From assembly GCF_000685965.1 (NCBI RefSeq), contig NZ_JMLE01000001.1, positions 496,001 to 560,000 of the forward strand: a stretch of DNA of 64,000 nucleotides, written 5' to 3'. This DNA comes from Arthrobacter sp. UNC362MFTsu5.1. GTDB lineage: Bacteria > Actinomycetota > Actinomycetes > Actinomycetales > Micrococcaceae. The notes beneath the pieces were generated by a model. That model had not been told where the DNA came from. It did no database searches and worked only from the letters and a program-made list of their open reading frames with translations. A program made the position numbers and the translations under genes. Positions 41,632-49,491 of the stretch are shown one piece after another (within the stretch, counting starts at the first letter, position 1; each line of letters begins with the position of its first letter).

Positions 41632-43797
41632 CTACGCCTGACCCTCAGCGGCGAGAGGGACGCGCAGGCTGCCGTACCGCTCCATCCGGTGCCAGCCCAG
41701 GTGCACGCCCGCCAGCGCGGTGACCACGGACTGGATTACCACCAGATACATCAACTGCCGGTAGACGAACTGCTGGAGTGGTAGCGTCCACAGCGGCCCG
41801 AGCCGTTCCTTGTCCAGCCGGAACGCATACGTGGCCATGAGCATCTGAACCACCAGGAAGACGAGCCAGAGTGCCGCGATCCGGAGCGGATCGAGGAAGA
41901 TCAGTCCGTAGACAGCAAAGACATCGACCACAGGGGCGAACAGGGGAAGCAGCACCTGGAGAACGAGCAGGTAGCCGAGCCCGCGCCGGCCGAGTTTGCC
42001 GGCCGCTCCCCGCTGCACCACCGCGCCGCGGTGCTTCCACATTGCCTGTAATGTGCCGTAGCACCAGCGGTACCGCTGGCGCCACAGGGCGCCGAGGGTG
42101 GCAGGGGCCTCGGTCCAGGCCCGCGCGTCGTCCTGGTAGACGACGCGCCAGCCGTCACGGCACAGCGACATGGTGAGATCCGTGTCTTCGGCGAGCGTGT
42201 CGTCGCTGACTCCGCCGACCCGCAGGAGGGCCTCCCTGCGGAAGGCACCAATGGCCCCGGGTACGGTTGGCATGCACTCGGCGACGTCGAACAGCCGGCG
42301 GTCCAGATTGAAGCCGACGACGTACTCGATGTGCTGCCACGCGCCGAGGATGCCGCCGCGGTTGGCCACCTTGGTGTTACCCGAAATGGCCCCCACGCGC
42401 GGGTCAGCGAAAGGCTGGATGAGGGCACGAACCGTGTCCGGCTCGAAGACGGTGTCTCCGTCAACCATCACCACAAGGTCGTGGCTGGCAGCGTCAAGCC
42501 CGGCGTTGAGGGCGGACGGCTTGCCCCCGTTCTCCTTCCGGATGACGGTGACGCCCGGCAGGCCAAGGGCTTCCACGATGCCTGCGGTCCCGTCGGTTGA
42601 GCCGTCGTCCACCACGATGATCTCAACGGGATGGGTGGAAGCGACGATGGACCGGACCGCGGCTTCAATCCCGACGGCCTCGTTGTAAGCGGGGACAATC
42701 ACACTCACGGGTTCCGTGATCTCCGGCCTGACCGGCACGTCCATCCGCCGCCGGCCCCGGCTGAGTGTCTGCAGGCGCCGTGCAGCCCTGCTGTGGCGGG
42801 CCGCGAACCCGACCACAAGGAATGCCCGGACCAGCGTCACGAGGCCTGCCGCAACGAGCCCCCACGATATGGCGGTGACGACAAAGTCGCTCAACTGGAT
42901 GCCCCGCACGAACGCCGTTCCGGTCATCTGTTCCGGGGCGGACGCCTCCCGCATGCTGTCAATACCTATCGCGTCACCAACGCTTGTGACGCGATAGCCC
43001 TGCCCGGCGAAACGCGACAACGCGGAATCGAGCGCGGCAACGGTCTGTTCCCTGTCACCACCGCCGTCGTGCATCAGGAGCACCTGCCCTTGAGGGCCGG
43101 ACAGGGCGAGATTTTGCTCGATAGCCGTGGCCCCCGGCCGCCGCCAATCCTCGCTGTCGACGGTGCTCAGCACCGTGATGTAGCCCTCGTCCGCCGACGT
43201 TCGCATGGACGACCAGGTGCTGTCGTTGATCGCATCGTTCCCGGAGCTGTACGGCGGACGCAACAACGAGGTCGCGTGGCCGGTGATTCCGGCGATGGCT
43301 TCCTGGGCGCCCTGGACTTCGAGGTCGCGCCGCCACGACGGAGCCGTGCCCAGGTCTGTGTGGGTGAGCGTGTGAACACCAATTTCGTGACCGTCGGCAA
43401 TGATGCGGCGCATGAGGTCGGGGTTGTCGATCGCCGCCGAACCAACCACAAAGAACGTCGCACGAACGTGGTGTTTCCGCAGGACGTCGAGGATCTGCGG
43501 TGTCCAGGCGGGGTCCGGTCCGTCGTCGAACGTCAGCGCGAGCGTATGGTCCGGCGGAGTCACGGTGCGGACCGCCCCGCCGCGGGAGTCGACCACCGGA
43601 CCGCCACCGGAGACGGCATCCGGCACGCTACCCGCCGAGGTGCTCGACGGCACGGAGTCATCGCCGATCCCGGCGAGGTGGTGCATGTATCCCTGCACCG
43701 CGAGGGCAACGCCCAGGGCAAAGAGGACAGCGATAAGGACGAACCAGTGAGCCCTGACGCTGACGGGACCGGACTTGACGGGGCGGCTCACCCTCAC
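41632..43797 (-). CDS. Bifunctional polysaccharide deacetylase - glycosyltransferase family 2 membrane protein
   Basis: A 721-residue fusion. An N-terminal anchor (residues about 18-38) exports a NodB deacetylase domain with LALTFDDGPDPAWTP at 87-100, HTLTHTDLG at 142-150 and LLRPPYSSGN. After a second membrane segment near 310-335 comes a processive GT2 domain: VSVIVPAYNEAVGIEAAVRS, VVDDGSTDGTAGIVE, VMVDGDTVFEPDTV, EDTDLTMSLCRDGWRV and the product-binding QRYRWCYG motif. The chain ends with three or four membrane helices. It resembles N-acetylglucosamine polymer synthases (PgaC/HasA-like) with an attached PgaB-like deacetylase. It starts at GTG, overlapping the upstream gene stop (GTGA). Confidence 0.88.
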   Translation of the reverse strand: MRVSRPVKSGPVSVRAHWFVLIAVLFALGVALAVQGYMHHLAGIGDDSVPSSTSAGSVPDAVSGGGPVVDSRGGAVRTVTPPDHTLALTFDDGPDPAWTPQILDVLRKHHVRATFFVVGSAAIDNPDLMRRIIADGHEIGVHTLTHTDLGTAPSWRRDLEVQGAQEAIAGITGHATSLLRPPYSSGNDAINDSTWSSMRTSADEGYITVLSTVDSEDWRRPGATAIEQNLALSGPQGQVLLMHDGGGDREQTVAALDSALSRFAGQGYRVTSVGDAIGIDSMREASAPEQMTGTAFVRGIQLSDFVVTAISWGLVAAGLVTLVRAFLVVGFAARHSRAARRLQTLSRGRRRMDVPVRPEITEPVSVIVPAYNEAVGIEAAVRSIVASTHPVEIIVVDDGSTDGTAGIVEALGLPGVTVIRKENGGKPSALNAGLDAASHDLVVMVDGDTVFEPDTVRALIQPFADPRVGAISGNTKVANRGGILGAWQHIEYVVGFNLDRRLFDVAECMPTVPGAIGAFRREALLRVGGVSDDTLAEDTDLTMSLCRDGWRVVYQDDARAWTEAPATLGALWRQRYRWCYGTLQAMWKHRGAVVQRGAAGKLGRRGLGYLLVLQVLLPLFAPVVDVFAVYGLIFLDPLRIAALWLVFLVVQMLMATYAFRLDKERLGPLWTLPLQQFVYRQLMYLVVIQSVVTALAGVHLGWHRMERYGSLRVPLAAEGQA

Positions 43798-44315
43798 GGC
43801 TGCGGCGGCGCCGACGGACGCGTGGCCTGGCCCGGCGCCGTCCCGCTCTTGCCTGGCGCCGCCGGCTCCGTTCCGGGTGCGGGTTCTGTCACGGCCTCCG
43901 ACGGAGGCGCCTTGCGGACTGCAGTACCAGTGTCCGTTCCACCAGCCGGTGGCGTCACCGGAACGGCCGTTGGCCCGGTTGCGGGCGCCTGGAATGCGGT
44001 CTGTGCCGCGGGCCCGGCCGGCACAGCCTGCGGGGCGGGGGGCGCGGCCTCGCTGGACGGCGGTGCCGGAGGCGAAGACGGAAGGTCATGGGCCGCGGGA
44101 GCTGCGGCGGGAGGCAGCGGCAGGTAGGGCGCGGCGACATTGGACCCGCCGATGAACGCCACCACCAGGAGGACAACGTACGCCGCCACGAGCCCGAGGG
44201 ACCCGAGGCCCAGAAGCTTCACGAGCCGCAGGCGCCGCCCTGACTGATCGACAAAGACCGGCCCGCGCGGCTGCGCGGACCCTGGCTGATCGGACGTTTC
44301 ATCAAAAGCTAGCAT
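43794..44315 (-). CDS. Pro/Ala-rich membrane protein, 173 aa
   Basis: A 173-residue protein with a cytoplasmic N-terminus containing FVDQSGRRLRLVKLLGLGSL, one membrane span (about residues 38-58) and a long Pro/Ala/Thr-rich extracellular tail of low complexity. It is probably a cell-wall-spanning accessory to the polysaccharide synthase, with which it overlaps by four bases (GTGA). The basic RRLRLVK stretch before the membrane helix fits type II insertion. The function is otherwise unknown. The sequence is so repetitive that homologues will be hard to align. Confidence 0.7.
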   Translation of the reverse strand: MLAFDETSDQPGSAQPRGPVFVDQSGRRLRLVKLLGLGSLGLVAAYVVLLVVAFIGGSNVAAPYLPLPPAAAPAAHDLPSSPPAPPSSEAAPPAPQAVPAGPAAQTAFQAPATGPTAVPVTPPAGGTDTGTAVRKAPPSEAVTEPAPGTEPAAPGKSGTAPGQATRPSAPPQP

Positions 44316-44373
44316 CGGGCATCAACCTTAGAGGATCCGCGATCCGCATCCCAAAAGTGTGACCCAAGGCCCA

Positions 44374-45549
44374 TCAAGGCCGGGAGCCGGCCCTGGCCTC
44401 ATAAAACGCGTCGAAGCGATCCCGCCCGATGCGTCCCAGCTTTTCGACCGTATGCCAGCTGATGACCGCCACCAGCAGGGTCAGCAGGATGGCCGCCACG
44501 GACACGAACGGCGGCAGGTCGGCTGTGGATCCGCCGTTGAGCCAGAGAATGACCACATAGTTCCAGAGGTACGCGGCGTAGGAAATGGTGCCCAGAAGCT
44601 GCAGGGGTCGCGTCCAGGAAGGCATCACCTGCCAACGGGAAGCGGCCAGCACCACGAGGACAGCCGCGGCAACCATGGCCAGCGGGCCTCCCACGAAGAA
44701 GAAGGCCGGAGATTCGTTGGCCTTGGGGAAGAACACCAATGCTGCAAGAACGACGATCGACCCGAAGAGGCCCGCTTGCCTCAGCCGGGGGCCGGAGAAC
44801 CAGCGGAACACCCGGACCCGGTAGAGGCGCAGCGCCGAACCGACGATCAGCCCGAGGCCCCACGTCGTGGGAAGTGCGTAGACCAGGGAGTGCAGGTGCG
44901 GGGCCAGGATCAGCATCCCCAGCACACTGGCTGTCATCAGCGAGATGACGACGGCGGCAGACCAGCGGATCAGCCGCCATTGACGGTTCTTCCGCAGGGC
45001 GAGCACCAGCAGCGCCGGCCAGACCAGATAGAACTGTTCCTCCACCGCTAGCGTCCAGAGCGGTCCGATGGCCATGCTGACATCGAACGGAAGCGGCAGG
45101 TCTTTGAGATAGCCGAAACCGGCAAGGAGGGTGTAGCCGATGATTCCCTTGGAACGGTCCCCCAGGACGTCGGCCGTCAGTTCCACGATGGCGTAGACGC
45201 CAAGGAAGGAAATGAGTGCGGGCAACAGCCGGAAGGCCCGGTGCGCATAGAAACGGCCGTAGCGGACTTTCCGGTGCCGTTCGATATCCCGCAGCAGCAC
45301 GCCCGTGATCAGGTAGCCGCTCAGCACGAAGAAGACGATGACACCGACAATGCCGGCGCCCTGGAAAAGCCCGGGCCAGGAGTGTCCAAGGAGAACGGCC
45401 CCGACGGCGGCTCCGCGAAGGACATCCAGCCCGTCCAGCCTCTGGCGCAGCGTGCTTTGACCGCCGGCCTGACCACCGGAATGCCTACTGGCATGCCCGG
45501 CAGCCGGCTCCGCGGCCGTCCCTACCGTTTCTTCAGCTAGCAACGCCAA
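44374..45549 (-). CDS. Acyltransferase family 3 (OafA/YrhL-like) membrane protein
   Basis: A 391-residue integral membrane acyltransferase. Motifs are RLDGLDVLRGAAVGAVLLGH (the catalytic His at the end), GIVGVIVFFVLSGYLITGVL, the RKVRYGRFYAHRAFRLLPAL cytoplasmic loop and PLWTLAVEEQFYLVWPALLV. About ten transmembrane helices follow. It probably O-acetylates a surface glycan made by the NodB-GT2 protein. TTG 45549 has GGAGG four bases upstream; the frame extends further to 45615 but without a ribosome binding site. The extra N-terminal region before RLDG is about 35 residues and low-complexity. Confidence 0.85.
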   Translation of the reverse strand: MALLAEETVGTAAEPAAGHASRHSGGQAGGQSTLRQRLDGLDVLRGAAVGAVLLGHSWPGLFQGAGIVGVIVFFVLSGYLITGVLLRDIERHRKVRYGRFYAHRAFRLLPALISFLGVYAIVELTADVLGDRSKGIIGYTLLAGFGYLKDLPLPFDVSMAIGPLWTLAVEEQFYLVWPALLVLALRKNRQWRLIRWSAAVVISLMTASVLGMLILAPHLHSLVYALPTTWGLGLIVGSALRLYRVRVFRWFSGPRLRQAGLFGSIVVLAALVFFPKANESPAFFFVGGPLAMVAAAVLVVLAASRWQVMPSWTRPLQLLGTISYAAYLWNYVVILWLNGGSTADLPPFVSVAAILLTLLVAVISWHTVEKLGRIGRDRFDAFYEARAGSRP

Positions 45550-45678
45550 ATGACCTCCGCGGTTTCGGTTTTGTTGGATTTTTCCGGCCGCCGGACCTGA
45601 TTCCGGGCGCCGCACGTCATCCCATTATCCCCGGTCCGGCTGGACGAAACCTGATTGCAGCCATATGCAATCCAAGGA

Positions 45679-45700
45679 AGTAGCTTCCATGGAAACTACT
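45679..45700. promoter_or_regulatory. 22-bp near-perfect palindrome, candidate MarR operator
   Basis: Arms AGTAG/CTACT flank a perfect TTCCATGGAA centre, with a single mismatched pair, over 22 bases. It ends 15 bases before ATG 45716. A TANNNT box, TACGGT (45704-45709), lies between, so the palindrome covers the -35 region of a leaderless-type promoter. This is the normal layout for MarR autorepression. Confidence 0.65.
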
Positions 45701-45715
45701 TGCTACGGTGTAGCC

Positions 45716-46189
45716 ATGGAAACCAGGGACCACCCCGCCGGCCTCTATCCCCTGTTCAGCGCATTAACGCGGCTTGAAACCGAGCTGTGGGACGCCGTTG
45801 ACGTCCGCCTGCGCTCGGAGTGCGGCCTGCCCCTCGGCCGGTACGAGGCCATGGCGGTCATCGCCTCCTTGGGAACCTGCCGGGTCTTCGACATAGGATC
45901 GGCGCTGGCAATCACTGTGGGCGGCGCCAGCAAGCTCATCGACCGGGTGGAAGCTGCGGGATACTGCTCGCGCAGCATGAACCCCGGCGACCGCCGTTCG
46001 TCGCTCCTTGTACTCACCCCGGCCGGGGCCGAAGTTCTTGAGCGGGGCCGCAAAGTGGTGGAGGCCGAACTTGCCAACTGGTTCACTCCGGCCCTGACCA
46101 CCAGGGACGCCGGCACGCTGCTGGACCTCCTGACACGTGTGCGCACCGCACAGCGGCCGGCACCCGCCCCGAAGGCGGCCGGAGAATGA
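45716..46189 (+). CDS. MarR-family transcriptional regulator
   Basis: A 157-residue MarR protein. The dimerisation helix starts YPLFSALTRLETELWDAVDV. The winged helix has RYEAMAVIASLGTCRVFDIG, ALAITVGGASKLIDRVEAAGY and the wing RSMNPGDRRSSLLVLTPAG. ATG 45716 is six bases after a TACGGT -10-like hexamer with no ribosome binding site, which suggests leaderless translation. ATG 45689 (AAGGAAG upstream) would add nine residues, METTCYGVA, including a Cys. The stop overlaps the next gene as ATGA, so it is co-expressed with an MDR oxidoreductase and probably controls both through the palindrome at 45679-45700. Confidence 0.85.
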   Translation: METRDHPAGLYPLFSALTRLETELWDAVDVRLRSECGLPLGRYEAMAVIASLGTCRVFDIGSALAITVGGASKLIDRVEAAGYCSRSMNPGDRRSSLLVLTPAGAEVLERGRKVVEAELANWFTPALTTRDAGTLLDLLTRVRTAQRPAPAPKAAGE

Positions 46190-47166
46190 GCGGCACCATG
46201 CGGGCGGTTGTTTTGGACGGTCCGGGGCCCGCCGAGGCCCTGGACATCCGGGAACGACCCATCCCCGTGCCGATGCCCGGCCAGGTCCTCATCCGGGTCC
46301 GTGCCTTCGGGTTGAACCGCTCGGAACTGCATACCCGCCTGGGCCTGGCCGAAGGGGTCACCTTTCCGCGTGTGCCGGGGATCGAAGCCGTCGGAGAAGT
46401 GGCGGACGCCCCGGGCGGGGAATTCCGCACGGGGCAGAAGGTGGTGACCCTCATGGGCGGGATGGGCCGCGTGTTCGACGGCGGCTACGCCGGGTACACC
46501 TGTGTGCCCGCCGGCCAGGTCATTGCCTTCGAGTCAGGACTGCCCTGGTCAACGATCGGCGCCATCCCGGAGATGCTGCAGACCGCCCACGGCTCCCTCA
46601 CCGTCGGGCTCGACACCAAGCCCGGCCAAAGCCTGCTCATCCGCGGCGGGACCTCATCGGTCGGCATGGCGGCAGCAATACTCGCCAAGCGCCGCGGACT
46701 CACCGTCTTGGGGTCCACCCGCGACGAGTCCAAGCGCCAGGCACTCGCTGCGATCGGCGTCGACCATGTGCTCATCGACGACGGCGGCCTGGCCGCCGCG
46801 GTGCGCCGGTTCTTCCCCGACGGCGTGGATGCCGCCCTGGAGCTCGTGGGCACCCCGACGCTTCCTGACACGCTGCAGGCAACCCGGATGCACGGCGTCG
46901 TCTGCTTCACGGGGATGCTTTCCAACCAGTGGATCGTTCCCGATTTCTATCCCATCGACTACATCCCGCGGGGCGTCCGGCTGACCGCCTACACGGGCGG
47001 GGCCGCGGACCTGCCGCCCGCAGTGCTCCAGGAATTCCTGGATGCGGTCAGCGACGGCACGGCGGTGGCGCCCATTGGCAAGGTGTACACGCTGGATGAC
47101 ATCGTCCAGGCGCACACGGACATGGAGGAAAACCGGGTCAGCGGAAAACTCGTCGTCACCACCTAG
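46186..47166 (+). CDS. Zinc-independent MDR oxidoreductase (quinone reductase-like)
   Basis: A 326-residue medium-chain dehydrogenase/reductase. It starts MRAVVLDGPGPAEALDIRER, has VRAFGLNRSELHTRLGLAEG and VPGIEAVGEV, then the NADPH motif RGGTSSVGMAAAILAKRRGL. It lacks the Cys/His zinc ligands of alcohol dehydrogenases, so it belongs to the quinone oxidoreductase group. ATG 46186 overlaps the MarR stop; ATG 46198 is a possible alternative. A MarR-reductase pair is a common quinone- or electrophile-sensing module. Its stop overlaps the convergent creC stop by four bases, but it is not part of that cluster. Confidence 0.88.
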   Translation: MSGTMRAVVLDGPGPAEALDIRERPIPVPMPGQVLIRVRAFGLNRSELHTRLGLAEGVTFPRVPGIEAVGEVADAPGGEFRTGQKVVTLMGGMGRVFDGGYAGYTCVPAGQVIAFESGLPWSTIGAIPEMLQTAHGSLTVGLDTKPGQSLLIRGGTSSVGMAAAILAKRRGLTVLGSTRDESKRQALAAIGVDHVLIDDGGLAAAVRRFFPDGVDAALELVGTPTLPDTLQATRMHGVVCFTGMLSNQWIVPDFYPIDYIPRGVRLTAYTGGAADLPPAVLQEFLDAVSDGTAVAPIGKVYTLDDIVQAHTDMEENRVSGKLVVTT

Positions 47167-48689
47167 GGCTTGGCGCGCCGGTGGATCGACTTGTAGCTCA
47201 GGTACGCGTTGAGTCCCTCGATCCCGTATTCCGTGCCCAGTCCGGAGTCGTGCCGGCCGCCGAAGGGTGCCGCATGGTTGGAGGCGAAGAAGTTGATGCC
47301 CACCGAGCCGGTGTCCATCCGGTCCGCCACGGCCAGGGACGCCTCAGGGTCGCTGCCGAAGACCAGGCCGCCCAGGCCGAACTCCGTGTTGTTCGCCAGT
47401 GCGACGGCCTCCTCAACGCTGCCGCCGGCGTCGTCGTACTTCAAAATGCAGAGGACCGGGCCGAAGATTTCCTCGCGGGAGATGCGCATGTCCGCAGTGA
47501 CGTCGGCGAACACGGTGGGTTCCACGAAGTACCCGCCCTCGAGCCCGCCGCCCAGCGCTGCGGCACGCCCGCCGGTAGTGGCGCGGGCACCTTCCGCAAG
47601 CCCCGATTCCACATACTCCAGCACGGTCTTGTACTGGGACTCCGTGGCGCAGGGTCCGAAGACGGTGTCCGGGTCCAGCGGGTCGCCCTGCTTGCCCGCC
47701 GCGATGGTCCGGGTGACCATGTCCACGACTTCCTCGTAGCGGCTGGCCGGCGCCAGGATCCGGGTGGAGATGTAGCAGGTCTGCCCGGTGTTGCGCATGG
47801 AGGAGCGGATCAGAACCTCGGACATCGCGTCCAGGTCCGCGTCCGGCAGCACGATCGCGCTGGATTTGCCGCCGAGTTCGAGGGTCACGGGGCGGAGCAG
47901 CTCGCCGCAGGCCGCGGCGATTTTCCGGCCCACCGGAGTGGAACCCGTGAACGCCACCTTGTCCACGGCCGGGTGCTTCACCAGCGCGTCGCCCAGCCGG
48001 CCGGAGCCGGTGACCAGGTTGACGACGCCGGCCGGAACTCCGGCGGCGGCAACGGCGTCAATGATCACGCGGAGGGACAGGGGTGTGGGCGACGCCGGTT
48101 TGATGACCACCGTGCACCCGGCCAGCAACGCCGGCGCCAGCTTGATCACCACGAGGTTGATCGGGAAGTTCCAGGGCGCGATCAGTGCGCACACGCCGAT
48201 CGGTTCGCGCCGGACCACGGATTCGCCGCCGCCTTTGGGGAAGGCCCGGACGTCCTCGCGTTCCAGGTAACCGGCGAGGGAGGCGAAGTAGCGGAAGATG
48301 CCTGCGGCGTTGGCGGCGGCCCCGGCGGATTCGGAGACCGGCGATCCGTTCTCGCGGGTGTTCGTCAGCGAGAGTTCTTCGGCGCGCTTCTCCACTTCCT
48401 CGGCGATGCGCAGCAGGTACGCCGCCCGCTCGGAGGGCGTCAGCCGCGGCCATTCGCCGTCGTCGAAAGCCCGGCGGGCGGATCCGACGGCGGCGTCCAG
48501 GTCTTCGGGGGTTCCGTCCGGGACGGATCCCCAGACTTCGCCCGTGGCCGGATCGATGACCGGGTTGCGGCCGGTGCCGCGTGCCGGGGTCCAGGCGCCG
48601 TCGATGAAGATATCGTCCACATGCGTGTACGGCAGGTTCAGCGCGGCACGGGCGGCCAGGGCGGGGACGTCCTGCGTTGCAGCGGTCAT
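47163..48689 (-). CDS. creC: Aldehyde dehydrogenase of the cresol cluster (CreC-like)
   Basis: A 508-residue NAD-dependent aldehyde dehydrogenase. Motifs are IAPWNFPINLVVIKLAPALL, FTGSTPVGRKIAAACGELLR, general base Glu in VTLELGGKSSAI, nucleophile Cys in MRNTGQTCYISTRIL and EEIFGPVLCILKYDD. In the C. glutamicum pathway CreC oxidises 4-hydroxybenzaldehyde to 4-hydroxybenzoate. ATG 48689 overlaps the CreD stop as ATGA, so it is coupled and is the last gene of the minus-strand run. Assignment rests on family plus exact gene order; other aldehydes are possible. Confidence 0.85.
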   Translation of the reverse strand: MTAATQDVPALAARAALNLPYTHVDDIFIDGAWTPARGTGRNPVIDPATGEVWGSVPDGTPEDLDAAVGSARRAFDDGEWPRLTPSERAAYLLRIAEEVEKRAEELSLTNTRENGSPVSESAGAAANAAGIFRYFASLAGYLEREDVRAFPKGGGESVVRREPIGVCALIAPWNFPINLVVIKLAPALLAGCTVVIKPASPTPLSLRVIIDAVAAAGVPAGVVNLVTGSGRLGDALVKHPAVDKVAFTGSTPVGRKIAAACGELLRPVTLELGGKSSAIVLPDADLDAMSEVLIRSSMRNTGQTCYISTRILAPASRYEEVVDMVTRTIAAGKQGDPLDPDTVFGPCATESQYKTVLEYVESGLAEGARATTGGRAAALGGGLEGGYFVEPTVFADVTADMRISREEIFGPVLCILKYDDAGGSVEEAVALANNTEFGLGGLVFGSDPEASLAVADRMDTGSVGINFFASNHAAPFGGRHDSGLGTEYGIEGLNAYLSYKSIHRRAKP

Positions 48690-49450
48690 CGGATGACCGC
48701 CGTCTTGAGCAGGGCGGTGGACCGGTTCAGGTCGGCGGCGGCCATGTCGTGGGCGGCCTGCGTGATGAGTTCCGGCACGATTTCCGCGGCCAGCCGGTCT
48801 GTGTAGGTGGCCGGGTCCATCTTGAACCAGGTGGAGGCCAGGGCAATTCCGGCCTGGTCGAAGCGCCATAGCCGGTCGGCGTCGCGCATCAGCGCATCTT
48901 CCAGGGAATGGGCCACCGGGCGGGTGTCGTGGCCGTCGATGATCGCGCAGACGCGCTCGATGAAGTCCGGTCCGTAACCCAGGCCCGGGAGCACGCGGCG
49001 GGCCACGTCGCAGCCCTGCTTCTCGTGTTCGTAGCGGATGGTGGCCTTGCGCCAGTCCCCCGCGAAGCCTTCGGAGATGATGCGGGACTCGTCCACGTGG
49101 GCCCAGCCGGTGTCGTGCAGCAGCGTGGCCACCCGGACCAGCTCGGCGTCGGCCTCGGGGTAGGCACGGCAGAGCCGCTCGGCGAAAGCGAGGGAGATCG
49201 GCAGGTGGATGTCGTTGCCGCGGGTGCGGGTCTCGTGCACCACGGCCCGCCAGAGCGAGTCGAGTTCATCCAGCGCCGCCGGGGTGGTGGCGATCGGGGC
49301 GGTGTCCACCGGTCCCGGTGCCGGAACTGGGCGGACCGGGTACGCGGCTGCGAAGTCCTCTGCCGTTTGGTTTTTGGCCGCGGGATTGGTGCCGACGTCG
49401 GTGACGGCTTCAGTACCGGCCTCGGCAACCGGGGTCTTGGGGGTGGTCAT
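48686..49450 (-). CDS. creD: HD-domain phosphohydrolase of the cresol cluster (CreD-like)
   Basis: A 254-residue HD-family metal phosphohydrolase. The HD pair is in VRVATLLHDTGWAHVDESRI near residue 113, with an upstream His in GNDIHLPISLAFAERLCRAY and downstream YEHEKQGCDVARRVL and IDGHDTRPVAHSLEDALMRDAD. In the cre pathway CreD removes the phosphate from the oxidised aryl phosphate. The first 55 residues are a low-complexity Thr/Ala/Pro segment of unknown role. AAGGAG precedes the ATG by four bases. It sits 41 bases after creE and overlaps creC. Confidence 0.85.
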   Translation of the reverse strand: MTTPKTPVAEAGTEAVTDVGTNPAAKNQTAEDFAAAYPVRPVPAPGPVDTAPIATTPAALDELDSLWRAVVHETRTRGNDIHLPISLAFAERLCRAYPEADAELVRVATLLHDTGWAHVDESRIISEGFAGDWRKATIRYEHEKQGCDVARRVLPGLGYGPDFIERVCAIIDGHDTRPVAHSLEDALMRDADRLWRFDQAGIALASTWFKMDPATYTDRLAAEIVPELITQAAHDMAAADLNRSTALLKTAVIR

Positions 49451-49491
49451 AATGCTCCTTCGGGAGGGGCCGGCTTACGGTCTGGGTGGAG

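Noticed and set aside
47181..48806. 541-codon plus-strand frame opposite creC
   Set aside because: The aldehyde dehydrogenase on the other strand has all catalytic motifs; the plus-strand frame has none.
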